NCBI GenBank assembly: GCA_005046945.1
Contig: SUSS01000003.1
Coordinates: forward strand, 85,415 to 149,414
Direction: 5' to 3'
DNA length: 64,000 bases
Origin: Tissierella creatinini
GTDB taxonomy: Bacteria; Bacillota; Clostridia; Tissierellales; Tissierellaceae
This document shows positions 45,740 through 54,061 of this stretch, piece by piece (the stretch's first letter is position 1; every line of letters begins with the position of its first letter). Under the pieces are notes generated by a model that searched no databases, was not told the origin of the DNA, and saw only the letters and a list, made by a program, of their open reading frames with translations. Both the position numbers and the translations under genes were made by a program.

Positions 45740-46106
45740 CTCTTGACCTCTTTATCTGCACGCCAAAAAAGTCGAAATTCCCAGCCACAGGTGCACCCGG
45801 CTTTCTTACAGTTATTTCAACTTCCTCTACCATGGCAAAAATAGTTAAAATTCTTTCACACAATCTATGTGAAAGTGCTTCTAAAAGGTCAAATTTTTCT
45901 TCTGTGACTATTTTTTTAATAAGTTCATAAACTTCTGCATAACTTACAGTATAATTTAAATTATCTGTTCTTCCTGCACTATTAAGGTTTAGATATAATT
46001 TTGCATCTACATGAAATTTTTGGCCTAACACCTTCTCCTCTTGCATTACGCCATGATAAGCATAAAAAACCATGTTATTCATGATAATACTATCCAAATT
46101 ATTCAT
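45726..46106 (-). CDS. folB: dihydroneopterin aldolase
   Basis: 126 residues. NMVFYAYHGVMQEEKVLGQKF, NYTVSYAEVYELIKK, LLEALSHRLCERIL and EITVRKPGAPVAGNFDFFGV fit FolB with its catalytic Lys and Glu. It is 22 bp after folE in the fol operon. Confidence 0.94.
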   Translation of the reverse strand: MNNLDSIIMNNMVFYAYHGVMQEEKVLGQKFHVDAKLYLNLNSAGRTDNLNYTVSYAEVYELIKKIVTEEKFDLLEALSHRLCERILTIFAMVEEVEITVRKPGAPVAGNFDFFGVQIKRSRDDYA

Positions 46107-46128
46107 CTCTAATCATTTTTCCTCCAAA

Positions 46129-46689
46129 TTACTTATTAATCATCGATAATACTTCTGCTCTAGATTTTGAATCAGTTGCAAAACTGCCTCTAACTGCTGA
46201 AGTAACGGTCTTTGAGCCTGGCTTCTTAACACCTCTCATGGTCATGCACATATGCTCAGCCTCTACAACTACTATTACTCCATAGGGATCTAGTTTTTCG
46301 ACTATGGCATCTGCTACCGTTGATGTTAGTCTTTCCTGAAGTTGAGGTCTTTTAGCAACTGTATCTACGACTCTGGCAAGTTTACTTAGTCCTGTAAGTC
46401 TACCATCCCTAGGCAAATAACCTACATGTGCCTTCCCAAAGAAGGGTACAAGGTGATGCTCGCAAACTGAATAAAATGGTATATCCTTAATCAATACAAG
46501 CTCCTCATACTTCTCTTCTTGGAAATAAACCTCAAGATGTTTCTTAGGGTCCTCTTGTAAACCGGCAAATATTTCCTCATACATTTTAGCCATTCTCTTT
46601 GGTGTATCTAAAAGACCCTCCCTATCAGGGTCCTCACCTATAGCATATAATATCTCTCTTACAGCTTTCTCAATTCTTACCTTATCCAT
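46129..46689 (-). CDS. folE: GTP cyclohydrolase I
   Basis: Makes dihydroneopterin triphosphate from GTP, the first folate step. 186 residues with [15 protein letters not shown], zinc-binding [57 protein letters not shown] and TVTSAVRG. It is the first gene of folE-folB-folK-HD; its upstream region faces the prxU promoter. Confidence 0.96.
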   Translation of the reverse strand: MDKVRIEKAVREILYAIGEDPDREGLLDTPKRMAKMYEEIFAGLQEDPKKHLEVYFQEEKYEELVLIKDIPFYSVCEHHLVPFFGKAHVGYLPRDGRLTGLSKLARVVDTVAKRPQLQERLTSTVADAIVEKLDPYGVIVVVEAEHMCMTMRGVKKPGSKTVTSAVRGSFATDSKSRAEVLSMINK

Positions 46690-46816
46690 AAGTATCTCTC
46701 CTTAGATTTATTTCAACTGAATAAAGGAATAATTATCTTTTAACTAATTCTAATATTAGGTTTCAAGATTGTCAACCAAATCGAACTATATATTATTGTT
46801 TGATTTAATATATATA

Positions 46817-46831
46817 TTGTAATAATTACAA
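46817..46831 (+). promoter_or_regulatory. PerR-type operator ahead of the selenoperoxiredoxin
   Basis: TTGTAATAATTACAA is a perfect 7-1-7 palindrome and matches the perR operator at 43740-43754 in 14 of 15 bases. It lies in the 250-bp divergent region between folE and prxU. A possible promoter (TTGTCA at 46769, TATTAT at 46791) lies just upstream. Confidence 0.78.
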
Positions 46832-46942
46832 ATTAATAATAATTATTATTTTTTTGTTTATTAGTACAAATATGGGTATATAGTATAAAGAAAACCAATT
46901 CAAAAATTACTAGCATTTAAAAATCTAATAAGAGGTGATTAT

Positions 46943-47662
46943 ATGAGTACAGAGATTAAGGCAGGGTGCGCAAGACCCGAACTTATGAAAAAAAATGAAG
47001 AAGTGACTCAGGATTCATCTGAGAAAGAAATTAAAAAGGAGGAGCAAAAATTGATTAGAGTAGGAAAACCCGCACCATTATTTACTGCACCCGCATTTTA
47101 TGAAGGAAAATTTGTTAACATCAGTTTAGAGGATTATAAAGGAAAATGGGTATTATTATGCTTCTATCCTGGCGACTTCACTTTTGTCTGAGCTACTGAA
47201 GTGTCAGCAGTTGCTGCCAAGAATGATGTTCTTAAGGACTTAGATGTACAAGTACTATCAATAAGTGTGGATTCACCTTTCGTTCATAAGGTATGGAACG
47301 ATAATGAATTATCTAAGATGATAGGTAAAGACATACCGTTTCCAATGCTGTCAGATCAAGATGGAACTATCGGTAAGATGTATGGTATCTATGATGAGGA
47401 TAGCGGTGTAGAGACCAGGGGTAGATTTATAATAGATCCAGATGGAGTGGTTCAAGGATTTGAAGTACTAACTCCACCGGTAGGTAGAAATGTTGCAGAA
47501 TCAATTAGACAGATAAAAGCATATCAAATGGTAAGAGCCACAAAAGGGGCAGAAGTTGCCCCATCAGGATGGAAACCAGGAAAGACAACCCTAAAACCCG
47601 GCCCTGACCTTGTAGGCAATGTATGGAAGGTATGGAAAGTAGAAGAGGCATTTGAAGATTAA
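46943..47662 (+). CDS. selenocysteine-containing peroxiredoxin (UGA read as Sec at codon 83)
   Basis: A 239-residue AhpC/Prx1-type peroxiredoxin interrupted by one in-frame TGA at 47189-47191. The TGA falls exactly where the peroxidatic Cys belongs: FYPGDFTFV-[TGA][10 protein letters not shown], normally FTFVCPTE. Both halves are otherwise intact and collinear ([49 protein letters not shown]), and a minihelix follows the TGA. The resolving Cys is also missing: the usual EVCPAGW is EVAPSGW, implying a one-active-site mechanism. An N-terminal extension of about 40 residues ([12 protein letters not shown]) is unusual. Regulated by the PerR-like box. Confidence 0.88.
47189..47220 (+). promoter_or_regulatory. 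candidate bacterial SECIS element
   Basis: Fourteen bases after the TGA, CAGC-AGTT-GCTG (47205-47216) forms a four-base-pair minihelix with a GU-containing loop, with possible extra pairs at its base. This distance and apical loop recall SelB-binding hairpins such as that of E. coli fdhF. The folding was judged by eye only. Confidence 0.6.
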
Positions 47663-47689
47663 ATATTAAATACTAATATCCAAGAAAAT

Positions 47690-47733
47690 AAAAGGGCTAA
47701 TATTTATTTAAATAAGTATGAGCCCTTTTTAAA
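47690..47733 (+). terminator. terminator of prxU
   Basis: AAAAGGGCT pairs with AGCCCTTTTT around a 22-base loop that is itself partly self-complementary (TATTTA/TAAATA). Confidence 0.75.
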
Positions 47734-47734
47734 T

Positions 47735-47864
47735 ATCATAGGTAATTGCATAGCAATTACTTCACACCATTGCAACGAGGCGGGTGATTAAGACACACCA
47801 CCTGTTTAAGATAATAGGTACCCGCCACTTATAGAAGTGGGGGACATCTTCGCCTCGTTATAAC
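47735..47864 (-). repeat. palindromic dispersed repeat, copy D
   Basis: The reverse complement aligns along its whole length with copy A. Shared blocks include TCCCCCACTTCT, AAGTGG, GGGTACCTATTA, TTAAACAGGTGGTGTGTCT, TAATCACCC and CCTCGTT. Only scattered substitutions differ, and several occur on both sides of a hairpin. Confidence 0.88.
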
Positions 47865-47884
47865 AAATTTACTTTTTAACTATA

Positions 47885-49255
47885 CTACATCCTTTGTGCT
47901 GCATCTAAGGCTAAATCAGAACGAACGCATTCATCTGACAACATGGTAAGCTGTACACTTAAGCAACTTCCCTTCATCCGTTCAGCCGCATAAGATAATC
48001 CATTGGTTCGCTCATCTAGATGAGGATGGTCAATTTGAGCTGGATCTCCCAGCAAAATTACCTTTGTTCCTTTGCCAACACGAGTTATTATTCCTTTTAC
48101 CTGTCTAGGGGTTAAATTTTGAGCTTCATCTATAATAAGCCAAGTGTCTGTGATTGAACGACCTCTCATGAAATTCATGGCTTCAGCTATAATGGTTCCT
48201 GTCATAAATAAGTAGTCAATCCTACTTCTCAATTCATCTTCACTTCGACGGGATTCATTAGAGTCGTGGCTCAAAAGAATCTCAAGATTATCCACTATTG
48301 GCCGTAGTAAAGGTGATATTTTTTCCTGCTCACTACCAGGTAGGAAACCAATGTCTTGATCAAATTGGGCATTAGGTCTGCAGATTAATATCTTTCGGTA
48401 TTCCTTATGGTCTTTCTCCAATGTTTTTTCTAATCCTACTGCCAGAGCATAGAAAGTTTTAGCTGTACCTGCAGGACCTTTAACAATTACAAGGGGAGCT
48501 TGCTCTGCGGAAAGCATGAGAGCTTCCTGCAAAAACTGCTGCCCTACATTCCTAGATTTCACACCAAAGGGACTAATATTTGAGCTGATTAGAGAAGTTA
48601 CTTTTCCTTTTTGGTAACGACCTAGTAATGTCTTCTTTTCCGAAATATCAGACTTTATTATTACAAATTGGTTTTCAATAAATTCAACCGGTACCGGTTT
48701 ACCATAATCATCTACTTGATAAAGAAGTTCAGCTGAAACACCCTTTTTCATAAAGGATGATAAAAGACCATCCGGAGCATATACCTCTGCACGTCCAGTA
48801 TATTGAACTGCCGGGGCTGGAACTTGATCCGTAGTGAAGTCCTCTGCAGGAATCCCCATCATTTGGGCCTTAATTCTGACTACAATATCTCGAGTAACTA
48901 GAATAATGGATTCTCCTTGATCACAAAGGCCCTTACATACCTTTAGGATTCTATTGTCCCTGCTATATGGAGCCATCCCAAGAGGCAGTAGAACATCTGA
49001 ATGATTCACTTCAAGCCGAATAAAGCCACCTCCCGGGAGGGAAACTCCTTCGAGGAGGTTTCCGGATAGTCGCAGTTTTTCTAAAAACCGGATAGCTTGA
49101 CGAGCATTGCTTCCACAATCACCATCGGAATTCTTAAGTCCATCAAGCTCCTCTAAAACAGCTAAAGGAAGAACAATATTGTTGTCCTCAAAGGATTCTA
49201 AAGCATAAGGTGCCTGAATCAATACATTTGTGTCCAATAAATAAGTCTTTTGCAT
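47885..49255 (-). CDS. PIN-PhoH family ATPase (YlaK-like)
   Basis: About 456 residues. The N-terminal PIN nuclease domain (1-140) has YLLDTNVLIQAPYAL, LAVLEELDGLKN and SRDNRILKVC with acidic catalytic residues. A linker with an OB-like segment precedes a PhoH ATPase domain: VKGPAGTAKTFYALA (Walker A), FLPGSEQEKISPLLRPI, DTWLIIDEAQNLTPRQVK (Walker B) and GDPAQIDHPHLDERTNG. PhoH2-type proteins act as RNA helicase-nucleases. The ATG at 49253-49255 follows AAAGGGAGAG. It lies 26 bp after the amidase on the same strand. Confidence 0.92.
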   Translation of the reverse strand: MQKTYLLDTNVLIQAPYALESFEDNNIVLPLAVLEELDGLKNSDGDCGSNARQAIRFLEKLRLSGNLLEGVSLPGGGFIRLEVNHSDVLLPLGMAPYSRDNRILKVCKGLCDQGESIILVTRDIVVRIKAQMMGIPAEDFTTDQVPAPAVQYTGRAEVYAPDGLLSSFMKKGVSAELLYQVDDYGKPVPVEFIENQFVIIKSDISEKKTLLGRYQKGKVTSLISSNISPFGVKSRNVGQQFLQEALMLSAEQAPLVIVKGPAGTAKTFYALAVGLEKTLEKDHKEYRKILICRPNAQFDQDIGFLPGSEQEKISPLLRPIVDNLEILLSHDSNESRRSEDELRSRIDYLFMTGTIIAEAMNFMRGRSITDTWLIIDEAQNLTPRQVKGIITRVGKGTKVILLGDPAQIDHPHLDERTNGLSYAAERMKGSCLSVQLTMLSDECVRSDLALDAAQRM

Positions 49256-49281
49256 AGTCACTCTCCCTTTCAACCTAAAAA

Positions 49282-50034
49282 CTAGTCATTTTGAGGCTCT
49301 ATAAAGTATGATATAATTCCCTTCGTAATCTTTTCCACGATTTCACTTTGATGTTCTGAATCCAATAACAACTTTCTATCAATCTGGTTTGAGATAAAAC
49401 CCATTTCAATAATTATTCCTGGGGTTTGGGTATTTCCGGCTATATAATAATTGCCCGACATAACATTGTGCTTATGATTTAAATCCATCTTCTTATAAGC
49501 TGATATTTCATGCAAAAATTTTTGCATATGCTCTGCCAAATACTTATTGTCACTCCTACTTTCATGATAAAAAACTATAGGTCCTAGCTTTTTTTCATTC
49601 TTACTATAATTAACATGTAGGCTGATAAATAAATCGGCCTTGTTTTCATTTATTATCCTTACTCTTGTGCTTAAATCCTCTCGATGGCGGCTTCCATTAC
49701 CTACTATATGATCATCCAGTGAATCGTCAACTTCACGGGTCATTACAACTCTTGCACCTTTCTTTACAAGCAAGTCCTTTAATCTCATACTAACTTCAAG
49801 GTTAATATTTTTTTCAAGAATATCACCATAATTTGTGCCCCCATCTATACCCCCATGGCCTGGGTCTATGACTATAATTCTATTATCTAATGGTTTAATC
49901 TTTATTGTATCTACTACATTTTCAATAGTATCACTACTTAATACCAATATTGATACTAAGGAAAAAACTAATACCAATATAATAATAGATATAATAATAT
50001 TTCGCTTACCTCTTAAGAAAGCAGGTTTTTTCAC
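49282..50034 (-). CDS. N-acetylmuramoyl-L-alanine amidase (CwlD-like)
   Basis: Zinc amidase that cleaves the peptide from muramic acid. 250 residues with one N-terminal membrane anchor (about 13-33) and an Amidase_3 domain: IVIDPGHGGIDGGTNYG (zinc His), LEKNINLEVSMRLKDLL, RHREDLSTRVRIIN, DLFISLHVNYS (second zinc His) and PGIIIEMGFISNQID with the catalytic Glu. CwlD is used for spore cortex muramic-lactam formation; the resemblance is by domain and length. Confidence 0.88.
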   Translation of the reverse strand: MKKPAFLRGKRNIIISIIILVLVFSLVSILVLSSDTIENVVDTIKIKPLDNRIIVIDPGHGGIDGGTNYGDILEKNINLEVSMRLKDLLVKKGARVVMTREVDDSLDDHIVGNGSRHREDLSTRVRIINENKADLFISLHVNYSKNEKKLGPIVFYHESRSDNKYLAEHMQKFLHEISAYKKMDLNHKHNVMSGNYYIAGNTQTPGIIIEMGFISNQIDRKLLLDSEHQSEIVEKITKGIISYFIEPQND

Positions 50035-50120
50035 CTAATCACCCCTTTAAGTTAATCCTCACCTTTTGTTTTCAACACTTAAATAAATATATTCCTAATA
50101 AAATGGAATATAACTTAAAA

Positions 50121-50161
50121 ACAAAAACACCAATCGTATCTAACAATTGGTGTTTTTGTTT
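50121..50161. terminator. bidirectional terminator
   Basis: AAACACCAATCG/TAACAATTGGTGTTT hairpin with A- and T-rich sides between the M20 gene and the amidase; it serves the M20 gene on the minus strand. Confidence 0.85.
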
Positions 50162-50168
50162 TAAGTTT

Positions 50169-51344
50169 CTACTTAATATCTGAATTTAAAAAATCAAGGG
50201 CAAATTGAACGTGTAATGCTGTACCATACTTCATATAGTCTTCATCTATCTTAAATTTCTCGTGATGTGGATAATATATAGCATCCTTTTCCATATTTTT
50301 ATAACCAATCATAGCATAGCATCCCTTAGCATGTTGGAAATAAAATGGCATATCCTCAGAACCCATATTTCTTGCTATCTCCCCAGTCTTGCCTTCTCCT
50401 GCAATCTTTGTCCAGCTTTCTTCAGCTAATTTGGATAACTCATCGTCATTGTATAAGCTTACTGCACTTTCCTCTATATCTACATCTACTTTGATCTCAT
50501 AAGCATCTGCAATGGCCTTTGCATGTCTCTTTATTGCTGCACGAGCTGTTTCTCTAACCTCAGGATTAAAATATCTCATGGATATATCAATCTCCGTATA
50601 TTTAGATACTATATTGGCTTTAGTACCGCCGATGAATTTTCCTACAGATATTACAAGGGATTCTCTAGCATCTATATTCTTACCTACTATTCCTTGAAGA
50701 TCCGTTACAAAAGTAGCTGCAGGATGAATAGTATCCTTTGCTAAATAAGGAGCAGAACCATGTCCTGATACTCCTTCGAACTTAACATAAATAGTATCAC
50801 AGCCCGCCATTCTATACCCAGGAGTAAGGTTTACATATCCTGTTTCTAAAAAAGGCATCCCATGCATACCAAATACTGCATCTACCCCTTCCATACCGCC
50901 GGCTTCAATTATTTTCTTAGCCCCTGAAAAAGTTTCTTCACCTTCTTGGAAGAAGAATCTTACCTCACCATTGATCTCATCCTTCATTTCGGATAGTATT
51001 TTGGCAGCACCAAGAAGCATTGCAGCATGGGCATCATGACCACAAGCATGAAATATACCTTCATTTTTTGATTTAAATTCAACATCAGCTTGTTCTATTA
51101 TTGGTAGAGCATCTATATCTCCTCTTAAGGCTACGGTCTTTCCTTCTTTGCCACCTTTTAAAGTAGCTATCAAGGAAGCATTTCCAGCTTTCCTATATGG
51201 TATGCCAAGATTATCTAATTCCTTCATAATAGTTTCTTGAGTTTTAAATTCTTGTCCGCTTAATTCAGGATTCTCATGAAAATTCCTTCTAAAACCAACG
51301 ACATAATCTTCAACTGATTTAGCCTTGTTTAATATATCCGACAT
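50169..51344 (-). CDS. M20-family amidohydrolase (N-acyl amino acid / hippurate hydrolase type)
   Basis: About 391 residues. Family blocks: RRNFHENPELSGQEFKT, VALRGDIDALPI, HACGHDAHAAMLLGAAKIL with the metal-binding Cys/His pair, FFQEGEETFSGAKKII (catalytic Glu), FGMHGMP, the dimerisation domain (KFEGVSGHGSAP) and MGSEDMPFYFQHAKG near the end. It would free amino acids from N-acyl conjugates, fitting amino-acid catabolism. The ATG at 51342-51344 follows AAAGGAGCG. Confidence 0.9.
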   Translation of the reverse strand: MSDILNKAKSVEDYVVGFRRNFHENPELSGQEFKTQETIMKELDNLGIPYRKAGNASLIATLKGGKEGKTVALRGDIDALPIIEQADVEFKSKNEGIFHACGHDAHAAMLLGAAKILSEMKDEINGEVRFFFQEGEETFSGAKKIIEAGGMEGVDAVFGMHGMPFLETGYVNLTPGYRMAGCDTIYVKFEGVSGHGSAPYLAKDTIHPAATFVTDLQGIVGKNIDARESLVISVGKFIGGTKANIVSKYTEIDISMRYFNPEVRETARAAIKRHAKAIADAYEIKVDVDIEESAVSLYNDDELSKLAEESWTKIAGEGKTGEIARNMGSEDMPFYFQHAKGCYAMIGYKNMEKDAIYYPHHEKFKIDEDYMKYGTALHVQFALDFLNSDIK

Positions 51345-51422
51345 TTTATTCGCTCCTTTTTCCCATTTGTCCTCATTATGATTGAAAACGTTAATCTTTA
51401 ATTTACATAAAAATTTCATATG

Positions 51423-51452
51423 GCCTCATTATAACATAGATTATAATGAGGC
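51423..51452. repeat. 12-bp hairpin between acyl-CoA ligase and M20 gene
   Basis: GCCTCATTATAA and TTATAATGAGGC are perfect complements around a six-base loop, with no T-run. It could be an RNA stability element; the CCTCATTATA arm resembles the outer end of the dispersed repeats. Confidence 0.6.
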
Positions 51453-51503
51453 TATATGAATTTTATTATACTTTTTTGAAGACTTTAAAAATATTTTTTC
51501 ACT

Positions 51504-53135
51504 TTAGCCTTCTGTTTGTGCTTCTACAAGATTAATGCTGGAATATTTAGCTCTCAATTTAAGTCTCTCTATTTTCCCAGTAGGATTTCTAGGAATTTCT
51601 TCAAATACAAACTTTCTTGGACGCTTGTATCTAGGCAATGCATTACAGAACTCTATAATCTCCTTTTCGCTTAAAGAAAACCCAGGTTTTAACTCTATTA
51701 TAGCTTGAGCAATTTCTCCCAGACGTCTGTCCGGAACCCCAATAACCGCAGCATCTTTAATTGCATCATTAGTTCTTAGGAAGTTCTCAATCTGTACAGG
51801 ATATAGATTTTCTCCTCCGGAGATAATAACATCTTTTTTACGATCTACCAGATAAACAAAATTATCTTCATCCATCCTTGCCATATCACCTGTAAAAAGC
51901 CATCCATCCTTTAGCACCTGATTAGTTGCATCGGGATCTCTATAATAGCACTCCATAAGGCCCGCTCCCTTTACACATAGTTCACCTACTTCATCCTGCC
52001 CAACCTCTTCACCCTTATCATCAACAATTTTCAATTGCCAATTGTATCCGGCTACTCCAATAGCACCTACTTTATGGATGTTTTCTACACCCAGGTGAAC
52101 GCATCCCGGTCCTATGGATTCGGACAAACCATAATTCGTATCATATTCATGGTTAGGAAAATATTTTTGCCAACGATGAATCAAGCTTGGGGGAACAGGT
52201 TGAGCCCCTATATGCATAAGCCTCCATTGGGAAAGACTATAGTCTTCCAGTTTTATATCCCCTCGCTCAATTGAATCCAATATATCCTGCGCCCATGGTA
52301 CTAAAAGCCAGACTATAGTTATCTTTTCATCAGATACGGTTTTTATTATCCATTCAGGCGATACACTTCTTAATAAGACTGCCTTGCTCCCGGACAAAAA
52401 ACTTCCTAACCAATGCATTTTTGCACCGGTATGATAAAGCGGAGGAATACAGAGAAAATTATCCTCTCTAGTCTGCTTATGATGGTTCATTTCCACCTCG
52501 GCTGCGGTCATAAGGCTCCTATGTTTATGTAGGATTGCCTTTGGAAATCCGGTAGTGCCTGACGAAAAATAAATTACAGCCTCTTGGTCATCTGTGAGTT
52601 TTATATTAGGAGCCATTGAAGAACAACATACTGTCAGGGAGTAGTAATTTTCTGCAAATGATGGGCAGTCCTGTCCAAGATACAAACGGACTTTAACATT
52701 TGGAATATTATCCTTAATTGCTTCTACTCTTTCTTTAAACTCAGGTCCAAAAATCAAAACATCACATTCAGCCAAATCAAGGCAATATTTTATTTCATCT
52801 GAAGTATATCGGTAATTCATCGGTACAGCAATGGCACCTGTTTTAAGTATTCCAAAATATATTGGCAGCCATTCCAGACAATTCATAAGCAGAATACCTA
52901 CCTTATGGCCTCTTTCCAATCCTCTGTCCAAGAGAAAATTTGCAAAACGATTTGCCTTATCATCAAATTCACGCCAAGTCATCTCCCTACGGAATTTCCT
53001 TGATGGATCTGTTTCAACAAGGTCGTAATCTTTCCAGCTGCTTTTACCACTTTTAATTTCCGGATTGATTTCAACTAAACATACTTCATTACTATATAAG
53101 GTTGCATTACGAGTGAGTATTTCTGTAATAGGCAT
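51504..53135 (-). CDS. AMP-forming acyl-CoA ligase (AMP-binding superfamily)
   Basis: Activates a carboxylic acid to its CoA ester through an acyl-adenylate. 543 residues. P-loop-like YFSSGTTGFPKAIL (about 186-199), NYGLSESIGPG, GWLFTGDMARMDEDNFVYLVDRKKD (ANL hinge) and the C-terminal catalytic Lys in NPTGKIERLKLR. It resembles bile-acid/carnitine/medium-chain CoA ligases. Substrate unknown; the T-box leader and the neighbouring iorAB genes point to an acid derived from an amino acid, such as an aryl-acetate or branched-chain acid. RBS AGGGGGAATATAT. Confidence 0.9.
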   Translation of the reverse strand: MPITEILTRNATLYSNEVCLVEINPEIKSGKSSWKDYDLVETDPSRKFRREMTWREFDDKANRFANFLLDRGLERGHKVGILLMNCLEWLPIYFGILKTGAIAVPMNYRYTSDEIKYCLDLAECDVLIFGPEFKERVEAIKDNIPNVKVRLYLGQDCPSFAENYYSLTVCCSSMAPNIKLTDDQEAVIYFSSGTTGFPKAILHKHRSLMTAAEVEMNHHKQTREDNFLCIPPLYHTGAKMHWLGSFLSGSKAVLLRSVSPEWIIKTVSDEKITIVWLLVPWAQDILDSIERGDIKLEDYSLSQWRLMHIGAQPVPPSLIHRWQKYFPNHEYDTNYGLSESIGPGCVHLGVENIHKVGAIGVAGYNWQLKIVDDKGEEVGQDEVGELCVKGAGLMECYYRDPDATNQVLKDGWLFTGDMARMDEDNFVYLVDRKKDVIISGGENLYPVQIENFLRTNDAIKDAAVIGVPDRRLGEIAQAIIELKPGFSLSEKEIIEFCNALPRYKRPRKFVFEEIPRNPTGKIERLKLRAKYSSINLVEAQTEG

Positions 53136-53180
53136 ATATATTCCCCCTAATTATTATTTATTCTGCTAAAAATATGTATA

Positions 53181-53420
53181 AAAAAACCGTCCTCTAAATT
53201 TTAAATTAGAGGACGGAATAATTCCGTGGTACCACCTCAGTTCACAAACGCCTCACAGCCTTTGCCTTAACAGGTGCAATAACACCCTTGCACTATTACG
53301 GGTGCACCCGGCAAAGCCTACACAGGAAACCCCTTCAGCCCGCAACTCCCAAAATGTATTCAAAGCAACTCGTCTTTTGCACCTCTCACCAACCGGTAGC
53401 TCTCTGTAAAGGCTTACATT
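53181..53420 (-). ncRNA. T-box leader of the acyl-CoA ligase gene
   Basis: On the minus strand: stem I base AAGCCTTTACA paired with TGTGTAGGCTT, AGAGAGCTACCGGTTGGTG, the T-box sequence CTGAGGTGGTACCACGG (53224-53240), and terminator CCGTCCTCTAAATTT/AAATTAGAGGACGG plus T-run (53181-53216). Promoter TTGACT (53480-53485) and TATAAT (53457-53462), 17 bp apart. The specifier could not be fixed: TTC (Phe) and CTG (Leu) both lie in the loop segment. It lies between iorB and the ligase, so it controls only the ligase. Confidence 0.92.
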
Positions 53421-53490
53421 GCTTCTACTTATTTTTGATCATCGTTATTAGAAAAGATTATACTCTTTTAATTTTAGAAAGTCAATTCTA

Positions 53491-54060
53491 TTATACCAAA
53501 CTTTTTCCTATTTCTAAAGCCTTTAAATTTATATCTACAAATGACGGCTTTACATTTTCTGATATGATCTTATTCCAGTCTATAGATTCTATATTCATCA
53601 GTTTAATAATGGTGCCTAGGAGTATAACATTCATAACCTTTGCATTTCCAAGTTTAATTGCTTCTTCTCCTGCATCTACTACGGTTACTAGAACCTTGCT
53701 TTTTAGTTCCTCGATAATATCATTTGGATATGCGCTTTTACCCATAACTACCGGCATAGGATTTATTGTATAATTATTTACTAAGACCTTTCCTTCCGGC
53801 TTTAAGTAATCCAGCCATCTTAAGGCTTCCATAATTTCAAAAGATACAAGGATATCGGCTCCTCCTTTTTCAATCACCGGAGAATATACTTCCTCTCCAT
53901 ATCTTACTTGGGAGGAAACCGACCCACCCCTTTGTGCCATTCCATGAATTTCACTCATTTTTACATCAAAGCCTGCTTCCATAAGCCCTTGAGTCAGGAG
54001 TTTGCTGGCAAGGATTGTACCTTGCCCTCCTACACCTACTAACAATATGCTCTTAACCAT
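53491..54060 (-). CDS. iorB: indolepyruvate:ferredoxin oxidoreductase, beta subunit
   Basis: 189 residues of the gamma-type 2-oxoacid oxidoreductase domain: SILLVGVGGQGTILASKLLT, MSEIHGMAQRGGSVSSQVRYG and ILVSFEIMEALRWLDYL. It works with IorA to convert aryl-pyruvates from Trp, Phe or Tyr to arylacetyl-CoA, reducing ferredoxin. It starts one base after the iorA stop. The liv and TrpX transporters would supply substrates for such fermentation. Confidence 0.93.
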   Translation of the reverse strand: MVKSILLVGVGGQGTILASKLLTQGLMEAGFDVKMSEIHGMAQRGGSVSSQVRYGEEVYSPVIEKGGADILVSFEIMEALRWLDYLKPEGKVLVNNYTINPMPVVMGKSAYPNDIIEELKSKVLVTVVDAGEEAIKLGNAKVMNVILLGTIIKLMNIESIDWNKIISENVKPSFVDINLKALEIGKSLV

Positions 54061-54061
54061 A

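Noticed and set aside
46943-47191. Peroxiredoxin as a pseudogene broken by a nonsense mutation
   Set aside because: The stop is a single TGA exactly at the active-site Cys codon, both sides remain in one frame with full conservation, and a SECIS-like hairpin and a PerR-type operator are present. Selenocysteine explains it better.
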